From positions 1 to 16,686 of the forward strand of contig JALWYT010000223.1 of the NCBI GenBank assembly GCA_026992705.1: a stretch of DNA of 16,686 nucleotides. Reading direction: 5' to 3'. How positions within the stretch are numbered: the stretch's first letter is position 1; each line of letters opens with the position of its first letter. The position numbers and the translations under genes were made by a program. Shown here one piece after another: positions 1 to 7,574 of this stretch. Source of the stretch: Thiotrichaceae bacterium. GTDB taxonomy: Bacteria; Pseudomonadota; Gammaproteobacteria; Thiotrichales; Thiotrichaceae. The notes beneath the pieces are model-generated. The model searched no databases. It saw only the letters and a program-made list of their open reading frames with translations, and was not told where the DNA came from.

Positions 1-27
1 AATCTTCTTAATAGAAGATTAAATCTT
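1..27. repeat. Overlapping inverted repeats at the window edge
   Basis: Positions 1-20 form a perfect 8-bp inverted repeat (AATCTTCT / AGAAGATT, loop TAAT). A second, overlapping one (AAGATT-A-AATCTT) spans 15-27. They lie just downstream of dut, which is transcribed leftward, so the hairpin could end or stabilise the coaBC-dut transcript. The bases that would show a T-tract are outside the window. Seen directly; the function is a guess. Confidence 0.35.
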
Positions 28-54
28 TGTATCTTAAAAAGGGGAACGATCAGT

Positions 55-516
55 TTATTTATGCCCTGAGGAACCAAAGCCACCTTCGCCGCGTTCTGTT
101 TCATAGAAATCATCAACCTGATTAAGTTTCACTTGTACTACTGGAACGAAAACAATTTGAGCAATGCGGTCACCAGCTTCAATGGTGAAACTGCTATCCC
201 CACGATTCCAACAAGAGATATAAAGTTGACCTTGGTAATCAGAATCAATTAAGCCGACTAAATTGCCGAGGACAATACCGTGTTTATGCCCTAAGCCTGA
301 ACGTGGCAAGATAGTGGCTGCCAGCTTGTTATCGGCAATATGGATAGCTATTCCTGTTGGGATTAATTGGGTTTCACCTGGTTTAAGTTCGATGCTGCCA
401 TCAATACAAGCTCGTAAGTCCATGCCTGCGGAACCTTCGGTGGTGTATTCAGGTAGTGGGATTTCTGTGCCGATGCGTTTATCTAATATCTTAAAATCAA
501 TTGTCGGTGTTGACAT
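55..516 (-). CDS. dut: dUTP diphosphatase (dUTPase)
   Basis: Hydrolyses dUTP to dUMP and pyrophosphate, keeping uracil out of DNA and supplying dUMP for thymidylate synthesis; a cytosolic homotrimer in this family. The 153-residue protein has all five trimeric dUTPase motifs: AGMDLRA (30-36), PRSGLG (71-76), GNLVGLIDSDYQG (84-96, with the catalytic Asp region), WNRG through GDRIAQ (103-120) and the C-terminal glycine-rich RGEGGFGSSG (142-151) that closes over the substrate. Length matches the bacterial family (about 150). The ATG overlaps the coaBC stop codon as TAATG, so the two genes are very probably co-transcribed and translationally coupled, as in many gammaproteobacteria. Nothing is missing or unusual. 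Confidence 0.98.
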   Translation of the reverse strand: MSTPTIDFKILDKRIGTEIPLPEYTTEGSAGMDLRACIDGSIELKPGETQLIPTGIAIHIADNKLAATILPRSGLGHKHGIVLGNLVGLIDSDYQGQLYISCWNRGDSSFTIEAGDRIAQIVFVPVVQVKLNQVDDFYETERGEGGFGSSGHK

Positions 517-1721
517 TATTTATCCTTGTTTCGGTAATTTTTCTCTACTAAATATAGCAGTTCTTTCGCTAATTGCTGTTTGGGCATTGTGGGCAGTGAG
601 CATTGCCCATCTTTCCATAAAACTTCGAGTGCATTCTCTGTTTGATCAAAGCCCTTGTCTTTGCCGACCCAGTTGGCAGCAACCATATCCAGTTTTTTGT
701 TGGTCAATTTTTGGCGAGCATATTGAATAAGGTTATCCGTCTCGGCAGCAAAACCAACAGTGAATATATTGGGAAATTGCTGGCTGACAGTGGCTAAAAT
801 ATCAGGGTTCTTTTGTAGCTCAAGCTGTAAATGATTAGCGGTCTTTTTTATTTTATGGGTATTTTGCTGAACAGGCGAATAATCAGCAACTGCAGCAGTG
901 GCAATAAAAATATCGCAGTTTTCAGCCTGTTTTAGCACCGCTTGGTACATATCATTAGCTGATTCGACAGAAATTCTTGTAAGCCCTGATGGCTTGGGCA
1001 AGCAGCCGATACCAGAAATTAACGTCACCTCCGCCCCCATTTGCTGAGCTGCTTGAGCAATAGCATAGCCCATTTTTCCTGAACTGCGATTTGTTAAATA
1101 GCGGACAGGGTCAATGGCTTCGCGGGTCGCACCTGCGGTTATCAATAATTTCACTCCTGCTAATTGCCGAGAGTGTGTTTCAGTAATGGCTAAGCGGTCG
1201 ATAATCTCGCTTGGTTCAAGCATTCGCCCAACTCCAATATCGCCACAGGCTTGCTCTCCCGCAGCAGGCTCAAAAATATTGACTCCGTTTGCAATTAGCG
1301 TCTGCACATTATTTTGCACAGCGGGATGCTTCCACATTTGTTGATTCATGGCAGGGGCAATATTGACAGGGGCGTTGCTGGCTAGACATACGGTTGAGAG
1401 CAAATCATCAGCAAAACCATGTGCCATTTTGGCGATAAAATCAGCGGTGCAAGGTGCGATAAGGATATGATCTGCCCAGCGAGCTAGTTCAATATGCCCC
1501 ATTGCTGATTCTGCCTGTGTGTCTAATAAATCTAAATGCACAGGATGAGTCGATAATGCCTGCAAGGTCAACGGGGTAATAAACTGAGTCGCCGCTTGGG
1601 TCATGCAAACCCGCACGCTATAGCCTTGCTTGATAAGCAAACGAGTTAATTCAGCCGATTTATAGGCAGCAATACCACCAGTTATCCCCAAAAGAATGTT
1701 TTTTGTTTGTGATTTTGTCAT
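516..1721 (-). CDS. coaBC: Bifunctional phosphopantothenoylcysteine decarboxylase / phosphopantothenate-cysteine ligase
   Basis: Carries out two consecutive steps of coenzyme A synthesis: CTP-dependent joining of cysteine to 4'-phosphopantothenate (CoaB), then FMN-dependent decarboxylation to 4'-phosphopantetheine (CoaC). With the ATG at 1719-1721 the protein has 401 residues, close to E. coli (406). The CoaC half (about 1-185) shows GITGGIAAYK (12-21), the active-site His76 in GHIELARWAD, PAMNQQMW (123-130) and Cys159 in ACGDIGVGRM. The CoaB half (about 190-401) shows TAGATREAIDPVR (195-207), Asn211 in NRSSGKMG, AAVADYSP (276-283) and the KIKK lysines (290-293). The frame stays open about 350 nt further upstream, but that part is antisense to radC and resembles nothing. 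It has no strong Shine-Dalgarno sequence; see the promoter entry for a possible leaderless start. Confidence 0.97.
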   Translation of the reverse strand: MTKSQTKNILLGITGGIAAYKSAELTRLLIKQGYSVRVCMTQAATQFITPLTLQALSTHPVHLDLLDTQAESAMGHIELARWADHILIAPCTADFIAKMAHGFADDLLSTVCLASNAPVNIAPAMNQQMWKHPAVQNNVQTLIANGVNIFEPAAGEQACGDIGVGRMLEPSEIIDRLAITETHSRQLAGVKLLITAGATREAIDPVRYLTNRSSGKMGYAIAQAAQQMGAEVTLISGIGCLPKPSGLTRISVESANDMYQAVLKQAENCDIFIATAAVADYSPVQQNTHKIKKTANHLQLELQKNPDILATVSQQFPNIFTVGFAAETDNLIQYARQKLTNKKLDMVAANWVGKDKGFDQTENALEVLWKDGQCSLPTMPKQQLAKELLYLVEKNYRNKDK

Positions 1722-1757
1722 AAATACTATTCTAACCTTGTTAGGAGATAAGAACAA
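1703..1757. promoter_or_regulatory. Overlapping divergent promoters for coaBC and radC
   Basis: On the minus strand, TTGTTC (complement of 1752-1757) and TAGAAT (complement of 1729-1734) are 17 bp apart and would start coaBC transcription at about 1722, next to its ATG. On the plus strand, TTGTTT (1703-1708) and TACTAT (1725-1730) are 16 bp apart and would start radC at about 1737. The two -10 boxes overlap by two bases, so polymerase could occupy only one at a time. Both -35 boxes are imperfect. Read by eye; no measured start sites. Confidence 0.4.
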
Positions 1758-1758
1758 A

Positions 1759-2430
1759 ATGGCGATAACTGATTGGCCTGCGGAAGAGCGTCCGCGTGAA
1801 AAATTATTACAAAAAGGTGCTGAACATTTATCCGATGCAGAGCTATTGGCAATCTTTCTTCGGGTAGGTATCAAAGGGAAAACAGCCGTCGATTTAGCTA
1901 GAGAGTTATTGGACGAATACAAAGGTTTACGAAATTTACTCGCTGCTGATGAACAACGCTTCTGCCAAAGCAAAGGCATGGGGCAGGCGAAATATGTGCA
2001 ATTACAAGCGGTTATTGAGATGAGTCGCCGCTTTTTGTCCGAGAAAGTAACTCGTGGTATAGAAATCACGAACCCAAAAATGGTACAACAATATCTATTA
2101 TCACGCTTACGAGATTATCCTTATGAGGTCTTTGCTTGCTTATTTTTAGATAATCGCCATCGCATTATTGAATATGAAGAACTTTTTCGCGGCACAATCG
2201 ACGGTGCAAGCGTACACCCGCGAGAGGTTGTCCGTAAAGCCATTCAACATAATGCCGCTGCGGTGATTTTTGCTCACAACCACCCATCAGGTGTTGCCGA
2301 ACCTAGCCAAGCTGATATTCGTATTACTCAAAAATTAAAAGAATCGCTAACGCTTATTGATGTGCGTGTGCTTGATCATTTTATTATTGGGGATGAGGTT
2401 ACGTCATTTGTTGAAAGCGGGTTACTATGA
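1759..2430 (+). CDS. radC: RadC-family JAB/MPN domain protein
   Basis: Conserved UPF0758/RadC protein. The historic DNA-repair role in E. coli was later disputed, so the cellular function is not settled. The 223 residues include an N-terminal helix-hairpin-helix-like region (LSDAELLAIFLRVG at 24-37; SKGMGQAK at 71-78) and a C-terminal JAMM metal site: His173 and His175 in HNHPSG, followed by Ser183 and Asp186 (EPSQAD). This is the H-x-H-x7-S-x2-D pattern of zinc metalloproteases of the MPN+ class. I chose the ATG at 1759 because TAGGAGA lies at 1742-1748 and the family start (MAITDWPxEERPREKLL) fits. A longer in-frame start at 1696 would run into the coaBC coding region. Divergent from coaBC, the usual arrangement in gammaproteobacteria. 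Confidence 0.96.
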   Translation: MAITDWPAEERPREKLLQKGAEHLSDAELLAIFLRVGIKGKTAVDLARELLDEYKGLRNLLAADEQRFCQSKGMGQAKYVQLQAVIEMSRRFLSEKVTRGIEITNPKMVQQYLLSRLRDYPYEVFACLFLDNRHRIIEYEELFRGTIDGASVHPREVVRKAIQHNAAAVIFAHNHPSGVAEPSQADIRITQKLKESLTLIDVRVLDHFIIGDEVTSFVESGLL

Positions 2431-2477
2431 TGATATAAATATTTTTTATGGGAATTGGGCAAAATAGGTATTAGACT

Positions 2478-3557
2478 ATGATAATGAGTGAATATTTTGA
2501 TAACATCCACAAAATTCTCATTATCGCCACACGCCAAATTGGGGATGTATTATTGGTAACACCATTAATACACAGCATCAAGAAAGTCCATCCTGATTGC
2601 ATTATTGATGTACTTGGCTATGAAAATAAATGCCAAATGTTGGAAGGTAATCAGGATATTCGCCGTGTTATTCAAATATCAGAAAAACCTCGTTTTAAAG
2701 AATTTACTGATTTAGTCAAAAGAATTTTCCATCAATATGATTTATCAATAACGACTCTTGCTGGCGATAAGCCACATTTTTATGCGTGGTTAGCCGCAAA
2801 AAAAAGAATGGGTTTAATTGATAAAATTTCATGGCATACGGCATGGAAGCGACGATCTTGCCAATATTGGACATTATTGGATAATGTCAATACACACACG
2901 GTTTTACAAAATTTAAAATTGCTTGAACCTTTGAATATTCCCGCCATTCCAAGCGTTATTCCACCTAAAGCCATTGATAAGCCCAGCCTACCGAAAAGTC
3001 GATTTGCCATTGTGCATCCTTCACCGATGTGGACGTATAAAGAATGGACGGTTGCAGGATGGCAGGCTGTTGTTGCCCATTTATTATCAAAAGATTTATT
3101 AGTTATCCTCACAGGAGCAAATACTGAAAAAGATAAAAAAATCTGCTCACAGATAAATAAGCAACTGGCTTGTGGCAAGCTAATTAATCTAGCGGGAAGA
3201 ACCCATATTTCCGAGCTGGGCTATTATTTACAATCGGCTGAATTTTTTATCGGTCCTGATACCTCGATTACACACATGGCAGCTGCAATAGGGTGTAAAA
3301 CGCTTGCATTGTTCGGTCCTAGCAATGTCGTGAAATGGGGACCTTTCCCTGCTAATTATTTAACCTTAGAAAATCCTTATGTAAAAAAAGCCTTTCCATG
3401 GCAACAAAAAAACAATGTCGTGATTATTCAGGGGAAAGATAAGCCTTGTCTCCCCTGTTATGAAGAAGGCTGTGATAAGCACAAACAAAGCCAAAGTGAT
3501 TGCTTGAAAGAGCTTGATCCTGCAGATGTTATTCGAGCAATTGATTTTATGCTCTAG
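2478..3557 (+). CDS. Glycosyltransferase family 9 (lipopolysaccharide heptosyltransferase-like)
   Basis: Probably transfers heptose from an ADP-heptose donor to the LPS inner core at the cytoplasmic face of the inner membrane; the acceptor cannot be read from sequence. The 359-residue protein has two Rossmann-like halves. The N-terminal half carries RQIGDVLLVTPL (19-30), with Asp23 at the position of the GT9 catalytic base. The C-terminal half has VHPSPMWTYKEW (179-190), LTGANTEKD (211-219), the donor-binding GPDTSITHMAAAIG (259-272), LFGPSN (278-283) and a Cys-rich tail CLPCYEEGC (324-332) common in this family. It sits 47 bp after radC on the same strand and is probably on the same transcript or a nearby one. 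No other LPS genes are present, so it is an isolated locus. The start is 2478 or, six bases later, 2484. Which heptosyltransferase type (WaaF, WaaQ or other) is undecided. Confidence 0.88.
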   Translation: MIMSEYFDNIHKILIIATRQIGDVLLVTPLIHSIKKVHPDCIIDVLGYENKCQMLEGNQDIRRVIQISEKPRFKEFTDLVKRIFHQYDLSITTLAGDKPHFYAWLAAKKRMGLIDKISWHTAWKRRSCQYWTLLDNVNTHTVLQNLKLLEPLNIPAIPSVIPPKAIDKPSLPKSRFAIVHPSPMWTYKEWTVAGWQAVVAHLLSKDLLVILTGANTEKDKKICSQINKQLACGKLINLAGRTHISELGYYLQSAEFFIGPDTSITHMAAAIGCKTLALFGPSNVVKWGPFPANYLTLENPYVKKAFPWQQKNNVVIIQGKDKPCLPCYEEGCDKHKQSQSDCLKELDPADVIRAIDFML

Positions 3558-3562
3558 CTTTA

Positions 3563-3721
3563 GGAACCTATGATCAAGTTATGAGCTGTTTTCTCGATGC
3601 TAAAATCGCCCAGTTTTTGCCTAAAAATCTCACCAATAGAGCGACTATTAGTTCGATTTTTATACAAAAACTGAACGATTTTATCTATCGAGAAATTCCG
3701 CCCGACTTAATCAGAGCCTCC
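3563..3721. mobile_element. MITE-like 159-bp imperfect palindrome
   Basis: Nearly the whole gap between the convergent GT9 and yaaA genes is one long inverted repeat: two 77-nt arms (3563-3639 and 3645-3721) around a 5-nt centre, AGCGA (3640-3644). By hand alignment about 57 of 77 positions pair, with one single-base bulge. The best blocks are TTTCTCGAT (3590-3598), TAAAATCG (3601-3608), CAGTTTTTG (3611-3619) and TAAAAATC (3622-3629). The outer 17 bases (GGAACCTATGATCAAGT versus GGAGGCTCTGATTAAGT on the other strand) match at 13 positions and look like terminal inverted repeats. TTTA flanks both ends (3559-3562 and 3722-3725), a possible target duplication; a longer 9-bp direct repeat CTTTAGGAA (3558-3566, 3721-3729) is an alternative. 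No transposase is present. It may also act as a bidirectional terminator. Alternative: an ERIC-like palindromic repeat with no transposon origin. Confidence 0.65.
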
Positions 3722-3722
3722 T

Positions 3723-4502
3723 TTAGGAAGCCTCAATATTCCGAATAAACACCCATTCTTTAGCCGTTGACATACTTTCGTTATAGCAATATCCGCCTAA
3801 ATCAAAGTCTTTCAGGGCTTCAACGTCATCAATTTTATTTTCGATCATATAGCGACACATCATGCCGCGTGCTTTTTTAGCGTAGAAGCTAATGACTTTA
3901 TAGTTACCATTTTTAAAGTCTTTAAAGATAGGGGTGTATAGCTCGCCAATCAGCTCTTTCTTTTTTACGACTTTAAAATATTCATTCGAGGCTAAATTAA
4001 CAATGGTTTTGTTGTCATGTTGCTGTAGTTCTTCATTGATTTTATCGGTAACAATACTTCCCCAAAATTCATAGAGATTTTTACCGCGAGCATTTTGTAA
4101 GCGAGTACCCATCTCTAGGCGATAGGCTTGCATTAAATCGAGCGGGCGTAGAATGCCATATAAACCTGATAAAATTCGTAGATGCTGTTGAGCAAATTCC
4201 AGTTCATCCTGCGAAAAATTACCTGCATCCATTCCCTCATAAACATCACCTTTAAAAGCCAATACAGATTGCTTGGCATTCTCAGGAGTAAACGGTGTAT
4301 GCCATGCGTTATAGCGTTCTGCATTAAGTAGGGCTAATTTATCACTCAATTTCATTAAGCTGGCAATCTCATGCGGGGCATAGGCACTGAGCTGATCAAT
4401 CAACTCTTGCGAATACTCTAAAAAATCAGGAATGGTATAGGTATCCGTTGTGGCAGGTGTTTCGTAATCAAGTTTTTTAGCTGGAGAGATTAATGTCAGC
4501 AT
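3723..4502 (-). CDS. yaaA: YaaA, peroxide stress resistance protein (UPF0246)
   Basis: In E. coli YaaA limits intracellular free iron during hydrogen peroxide stress, lowering Fenton damage to DNA and proteins; it is cytosolic, and DNA binding has been reported. The 259-residue product is of family length (E. coli 258) and starts with the signature MLTLISPAKKLDY. Other conserved stretches are AFKGDVYEGMDA (82-93), LRILSGLYGILRPLD (108-122), YRLEMGTRL (126-134), FWGSIVTDKIN (145-155), VNLASNEYFKVV (168-179), ISFYAKKARGMM (204-215) and DLGGYCYN (234-241). It converges on the GT9 gene, and its stop codon (3723-3725) lies in the TTTA flank of the palindromic element. I see no clear Shine-Dalgarno sequence before the ATG. 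No OxyR site could be recognised by eye. Confidence 0.96.
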   Translation of the reverse strand: MLTLISPAKKLDYETPATTDTYTIPDFLEYSQELIDQLSAYAPHEIASLMKLSDKLALLNAERYNAWHTPFTPENAKQSVLAFKGDVYEGMDAGNFSQDELEFAQQHLRILSGLYGILRPLDLMQAYRLEMGTRLQNARGKNLYEFWGSIVTDKINEELQQHDNKTIVNLASNEYFKVVKKKELIGELYTPIFKDFKNGNYKVISFYAKKARGMMCRYMIENKIDDVEALKDFDLGGYCYNESMSTAKEWVFIRNIEAS

Positions 4503-4562
4503 AGGTTAGATCAGGTATTGATATTGTTGTTTTCATATGTTCAAGTATGACTTTATTTATAT

Positions 4563-4590
4563 ATTATACAACGATGATTAAATTGATAAC
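4563..4590 (-). promoter_or_regulatory. Candidate yaaA promoter
   Basis: On the minus strand a perfect TATAAT lies at 4563-4568, about 55 nt from the yaaA start, with only a weak -35 (AGTTAT, 17 bp upstream). The 185-bp divergent gap 4503-4687 is very AT-rich, so a chance match is possible. I found no equally good promoter for the DUF349 gene on the plus strand. The only other structure noted there is a short GGCA/TGCC hairpin at 4599-4610. Confidence 0.35.
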
Positions 4591-4687
4591 TTATATTATG
4601 GCAGTAATGCCTAAATTTACCAAAAACTATATTATTAATTCATGATTTAAAATATAAATATCTCCTGTAGAATACAAAGGGCAAACA

Positions 4688-7504
4688 ATGCTAAAAAAAC
4701 TGTTTAAACCTAAATGGCAAAATAAACATCCTTCTGTTCGTATAAAGGCAATTGCAAAGCTTGCAGAAAACAGCCAAGAGTTGATTCAACTGGCAAAAAA
4801 TGACCCTGATACTAGCGTTCGTGTCGCAGCGATTAACAAGCTACAGCACATTGAAACGCTTTCTGCATTAGCATCTGAGCAATCATCGAATATTAGTCAT
4901 GCAGCCCAGCAGCGTTTGGCTGATTTAGCAATATCGCATGATATTGATGACAAAGCCTTGGCAATGGTTTATGGCTTAATTGATGATAAGGCAGTGCATC
5001 AGAAAATCGTCAAGGACAACAGCAAAAGCCCAGCAATACGCAAACAAGCTCTCGAGCATATTGATGACCAACAGCTATTATTTGAAATCGCATCTGACAA
5101 GCAATCAAAAGAGTTACAGTTTCTTGCAGCTCAAAAACTAACAAGCTATGAGCATCTTAAACAGCTTGAGAAATTTACAAAAAACAACAAACGCTTGCGT
5201 CAATTTTTAAAAGAAAAATTACAACAAGAAAAAGCCAAGCAAGAGCAGCTTGGACAATTAAATAAACTCTGCAATGAACTAGCAGGATTGGGAGAAACAC
5301 AGCACTGGCAACAGGCAAAAACTCGCTTTTTGATGATTCAACAACAATGGAAAGTGGCAAATGTTGATATTCCTGATGATTTACAAAAGCGTTATTCCCA
5401 AGCCATTTTAGCCTTTGAACGCAAGCTTGCGGACTATCAACAGCAGGAAGAAAAGCTAAAACCTTTGAAACAAAGCTTTAACGCCATTACTGCAACCTTA
5501 GATAAACTACATGATGATTTAAAGCAAAGTAAAAACTATGAATTATCACAAGACACTATCCGTGAGATTACTCAGGCAGCAGAATTAAGTTGGCAGGAAT
5601 TACAGGAAAAATTGCCCAACGACATGGCAGAAAGCATGAGTAATGACTACCAAGCTCGTCATAAAAAATTAGAAAAGGTCATTGCAGAATTTACTGCCAA
5701 GCAAAAATCATTCAAGCAATTCCAAGCCATTTGTCATAAAGCAAAACAGCTAAACAATAGTAAGCGGGGAATCTCTCAAAAGCAGATCAACACATTGCAA
5801 AAGCAATGGGCAGCTCTCAAAGCTCCTATTGACCTTGATATTAGCGAATTACAGCAAGAATATAAGCAGCATATTAATAGTTTGACAATAAAACTTAAGA
5901 AGCAAGAAGCAGTGGTAAAGGATAAGCTTGTCGAAATTCATCAGCTATTAGATAGCATGGAAGCAGATATTGAAGCGGATCAACTAGGCAAAGCGATACA
6001 ATCCTATCAAGCGACATATAAACGGCTCAATACTTTACACGGTATTCCACAAGACCAATATCACCGTATAAAAAAACGTTTAGCTGCTGCTACGCCCACC
6101 ATTAAATCGGCTCAATCATGGCGACATTGGGGAACAGATAAAGTACGGGAGCAATTGATTGAACAGGCTGAACAGCTTCGTGATGATCAAGAAATTGCCC
6201 CTCTTGACCGAGCGAAACAGCTAAGAAAATTGCGTAATGATTGGAAACACTTAGGCAAAATGGATCCTAGCAAACATCAACATTTATGGGAAAAGTTTGA
6301 CAGCATTTGCACACAGGCTTATGAGCCTTGTAAAGCCTATTATGATGAAGAAGCTCGCAAGCGAGAGCAGAATTTACACAAGCGTCTTGATATTTGTCAG
6401 CAACTAGAAACGCTAGAAAAAGAAACCGACTGGAAAAATGTTGATTGGAAAGCAATTACACAAAAGATTAACAAACTTCGCTCACAATGGAAGCAGATTG
6501 GCAGTGTCAACCGTAATAAATGGAAGATGGTCAATCAGGCTTTTAATGATGCGATGGATGCCATTGAAGTGCATCTTGAAAATGAGCGACGCATCAATTG
6601 GACACGTCGAGAAAATCTTGTCAAACAAGCAGAAGCCTTGCAGCTTGAACTAGAGAAAGGTGCAGATTTACTCGATATTATTGAGCAAGCCAAAGCACTG
6701 CAAGCTCAATGGAAGCCAACAGTAACCGCAAAGCGTTCTGACGAGCGAAAACTATGGGCAGCTTTTAGAACAGTACTGGACAATATCTTCGAGCAACAAC
6801 GAAGCGAACGTCAAGCAACGCAGGCTGAGCTAAAAGATAATCTCGAAAAGAAACAGGCTATTTTGACTGAATTAGAGCAATTGCTCACACTTGAAGGAGC
6901 TGAGCTTGAACAAGCCGCCAAAAAGCTCCCACAATTAGAAGATGACTTCAATGCCATTCAAAAACTGCCCAAAGGCAAACAAGCTGCCCAATTAGAAAAA
7001 AGCTTCAGCCAAGCACAAACTGCACTCACTGAAAAGCTTGCTCACCAGCAAGAACGAGAAAAGCGTGAGCAATTATTACTGCTTGGCAAAAAATCGGCAC
7101 TCTGCCAGCAAAAACGACAAGGTGAAGATGTCCAAGCAGAATGGGATGCTTTGCCTGCCTTGCAAAACCAAACACTAGAGCAGCAAATACAAAAACAATT
7201 CTCATCAGAAGCAAGTGATACTCAAGCCTACGCAGAAAATGAGAAAAAACTTCAACAGCTTATGCTTGAAATTGAAATACTACTCAAAATTCCCTCGCCC
7301 GAAGCCTATCAGCAAGAGCGCATGGAGTACCAAGTCTCGCGTCTATCCAAGCAAATGCTAGGCACAATGACAGAGCAAGAAAACCTTGAACAAGTTTATG
7401 AGAAAATACAACAATATTACTTGTTCTGTGATGTATCACTTGAATTTAGAAAACAGCAGCAACAACGCTTTCAAACCGTTGAAACCTGGTTAAAAAAACA
7501 CTAA
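4688..7504 (+). CDS. Large DUF349 coiled-coil protein
   Basis: A 938-residue, Gln/Lys/Leu-rich soluble protein of unknown function. Residues 1-150 look like short HEAT/ARM-type helical repeats (RIKAIAKLAENSQELIQLA; DPDTSVRVAAINKLQ). The rest is long amphipathic helix with repeated DUF349 units, recognised by W-K-x2-G-type motifs following ARxFL/RKLRxxW-like helices: W221 (QQQWK), W374 (KQWAAL), W519 (DWKHLG), W601 (QWKQIG) and W675 (QWKPT). The 519 and 601 units are the clearest. There is no signal peptide or membrane segment. The start is supported by AAAGGG (4676-4681) six bases before the ATG. The gene stands alone between divergent yaaA and convergent pepN. DUF349 proteins of this size are typical of gammaproteobacteria; a scaffolding role is only a guess from the fold. 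Confidence 0.88.
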   Translation: MLKKLFKPKWQNKHPSVRIKAIAKLAENSQELIQLAKNDPDTSVRVAAINKLQHIETLSALASEQSSNISHAAQQRLADLAISHDIDDKALAMVYGLIDDKAVHQKIVKDNSKSPAIRKQALEHIDDQQLLFEIASDKQSKELQFLAAQKLTSYEHLKQLEKFTKNNKRLRQFLKEKLQQEKAKQEQLGQLNKLCNELAGLGETQHWQQAKTRFLMIQQQWKVANVDIPDDLQKRYSQAILAFERKLADYQQQEEKLKPLKQSFNAITATLDKLHDDLKQSKNYELSQDTIREITQAAELSWQELQEKLPNDMAESMSNDYQARHKKLEKVIAEFTAKQKSFKQFQAICHKAKQLNNSKRGISQKQINTLQKQWAALKAPIDLDISELQQEYKQHINSLTIKLKKQEAVVKDKLVEIHQLLDSMEADIEADQLGKAIQSYQATYKRLNTLHGIPQDQYHRIKKRLAAATPTIKSAQSWRHWGTDKVREQLIEQAEQLRDDQEIAPLDRAKQLRKLRNDWKHLGKMDPSKHQHLWEKFDSICTQAYEPCKAYYDEEARKREQNLHKRLDICQQLETLEKETDWKNVDWKAITQKINKLRSQWKQIGSVNRNKWKMVNQAFNDAMDAIEVHLENERRINWTRRENLVKQAEALQLELEKGADLLDIIEQAKALQAQWKPTVTAKRSDERKLWAAFRTVLDNIFEQQRSERQATQAELKDNLEKKQAILTELEQLLTLEGAELEQAAKKLPQLEDDFNAIQKLPKGKQAAQLEKSFSQAQTALTEKLAHQQEREKREQLLLLGKKSALCQQKRQGEDVQAEWDALPALQNQTLEQQIQKQFSSEASDTQAYAENEKKLQQLMLEIEILLKIPSPEAYQQERMEYQVSRLSKQMLGTMTEQENLEQVYEKIQQYYLFCDVSLEFRKQQQQRFQTVETWLKKH

Positions 7505-7532
7505 TCAAGTCATAAAATATTATAACTTAATC
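7503..7532. terminator. AT-rich hairpin between convergent DUF349 gene and pepN
   Basis: Arms 7503-7515 and 7520-7532 pair at 10 of 13 positions around the loop AATA. Read on the minus strand, the hairpin is followed after four bases by a run of seven T (complement of the A-run at 7492-7498). It could therefore terminate pepN transcripts, although the stem is weak and the T-run lies within the DUF349 coding end. The arms resemble the inner part of the ends of the 3563-3721 element (see findings). Confidence 0.35.
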
Positions 7533-7574
7533 GGGATTTTCTACACCAATTTAACAATAATTTCCCATATCCTT

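Noticed and set aside
263..730. 155-codon open frame on the plus strand across dut and coaBC
   Set aside because: It overlaps two conserved genes on the other strand and has no recognisable family or ribosome-binding site.
1722..2069. Upstream extension of the coaBC reading frame across radC
   Set aside because: The frame is open but antisense to the conserved RadC protein, and its translation resembles nothing. CoaBC at 401 residues already has full family length from the ATG at 1721.
3566..3709. About 47 open codons on the minus strand inside the palindromic element
   Set aside because: No ATG or good alternative start, no Shine-Dalgarno sequence, and the amino-acid pattern follows from the inverted repeat itself.
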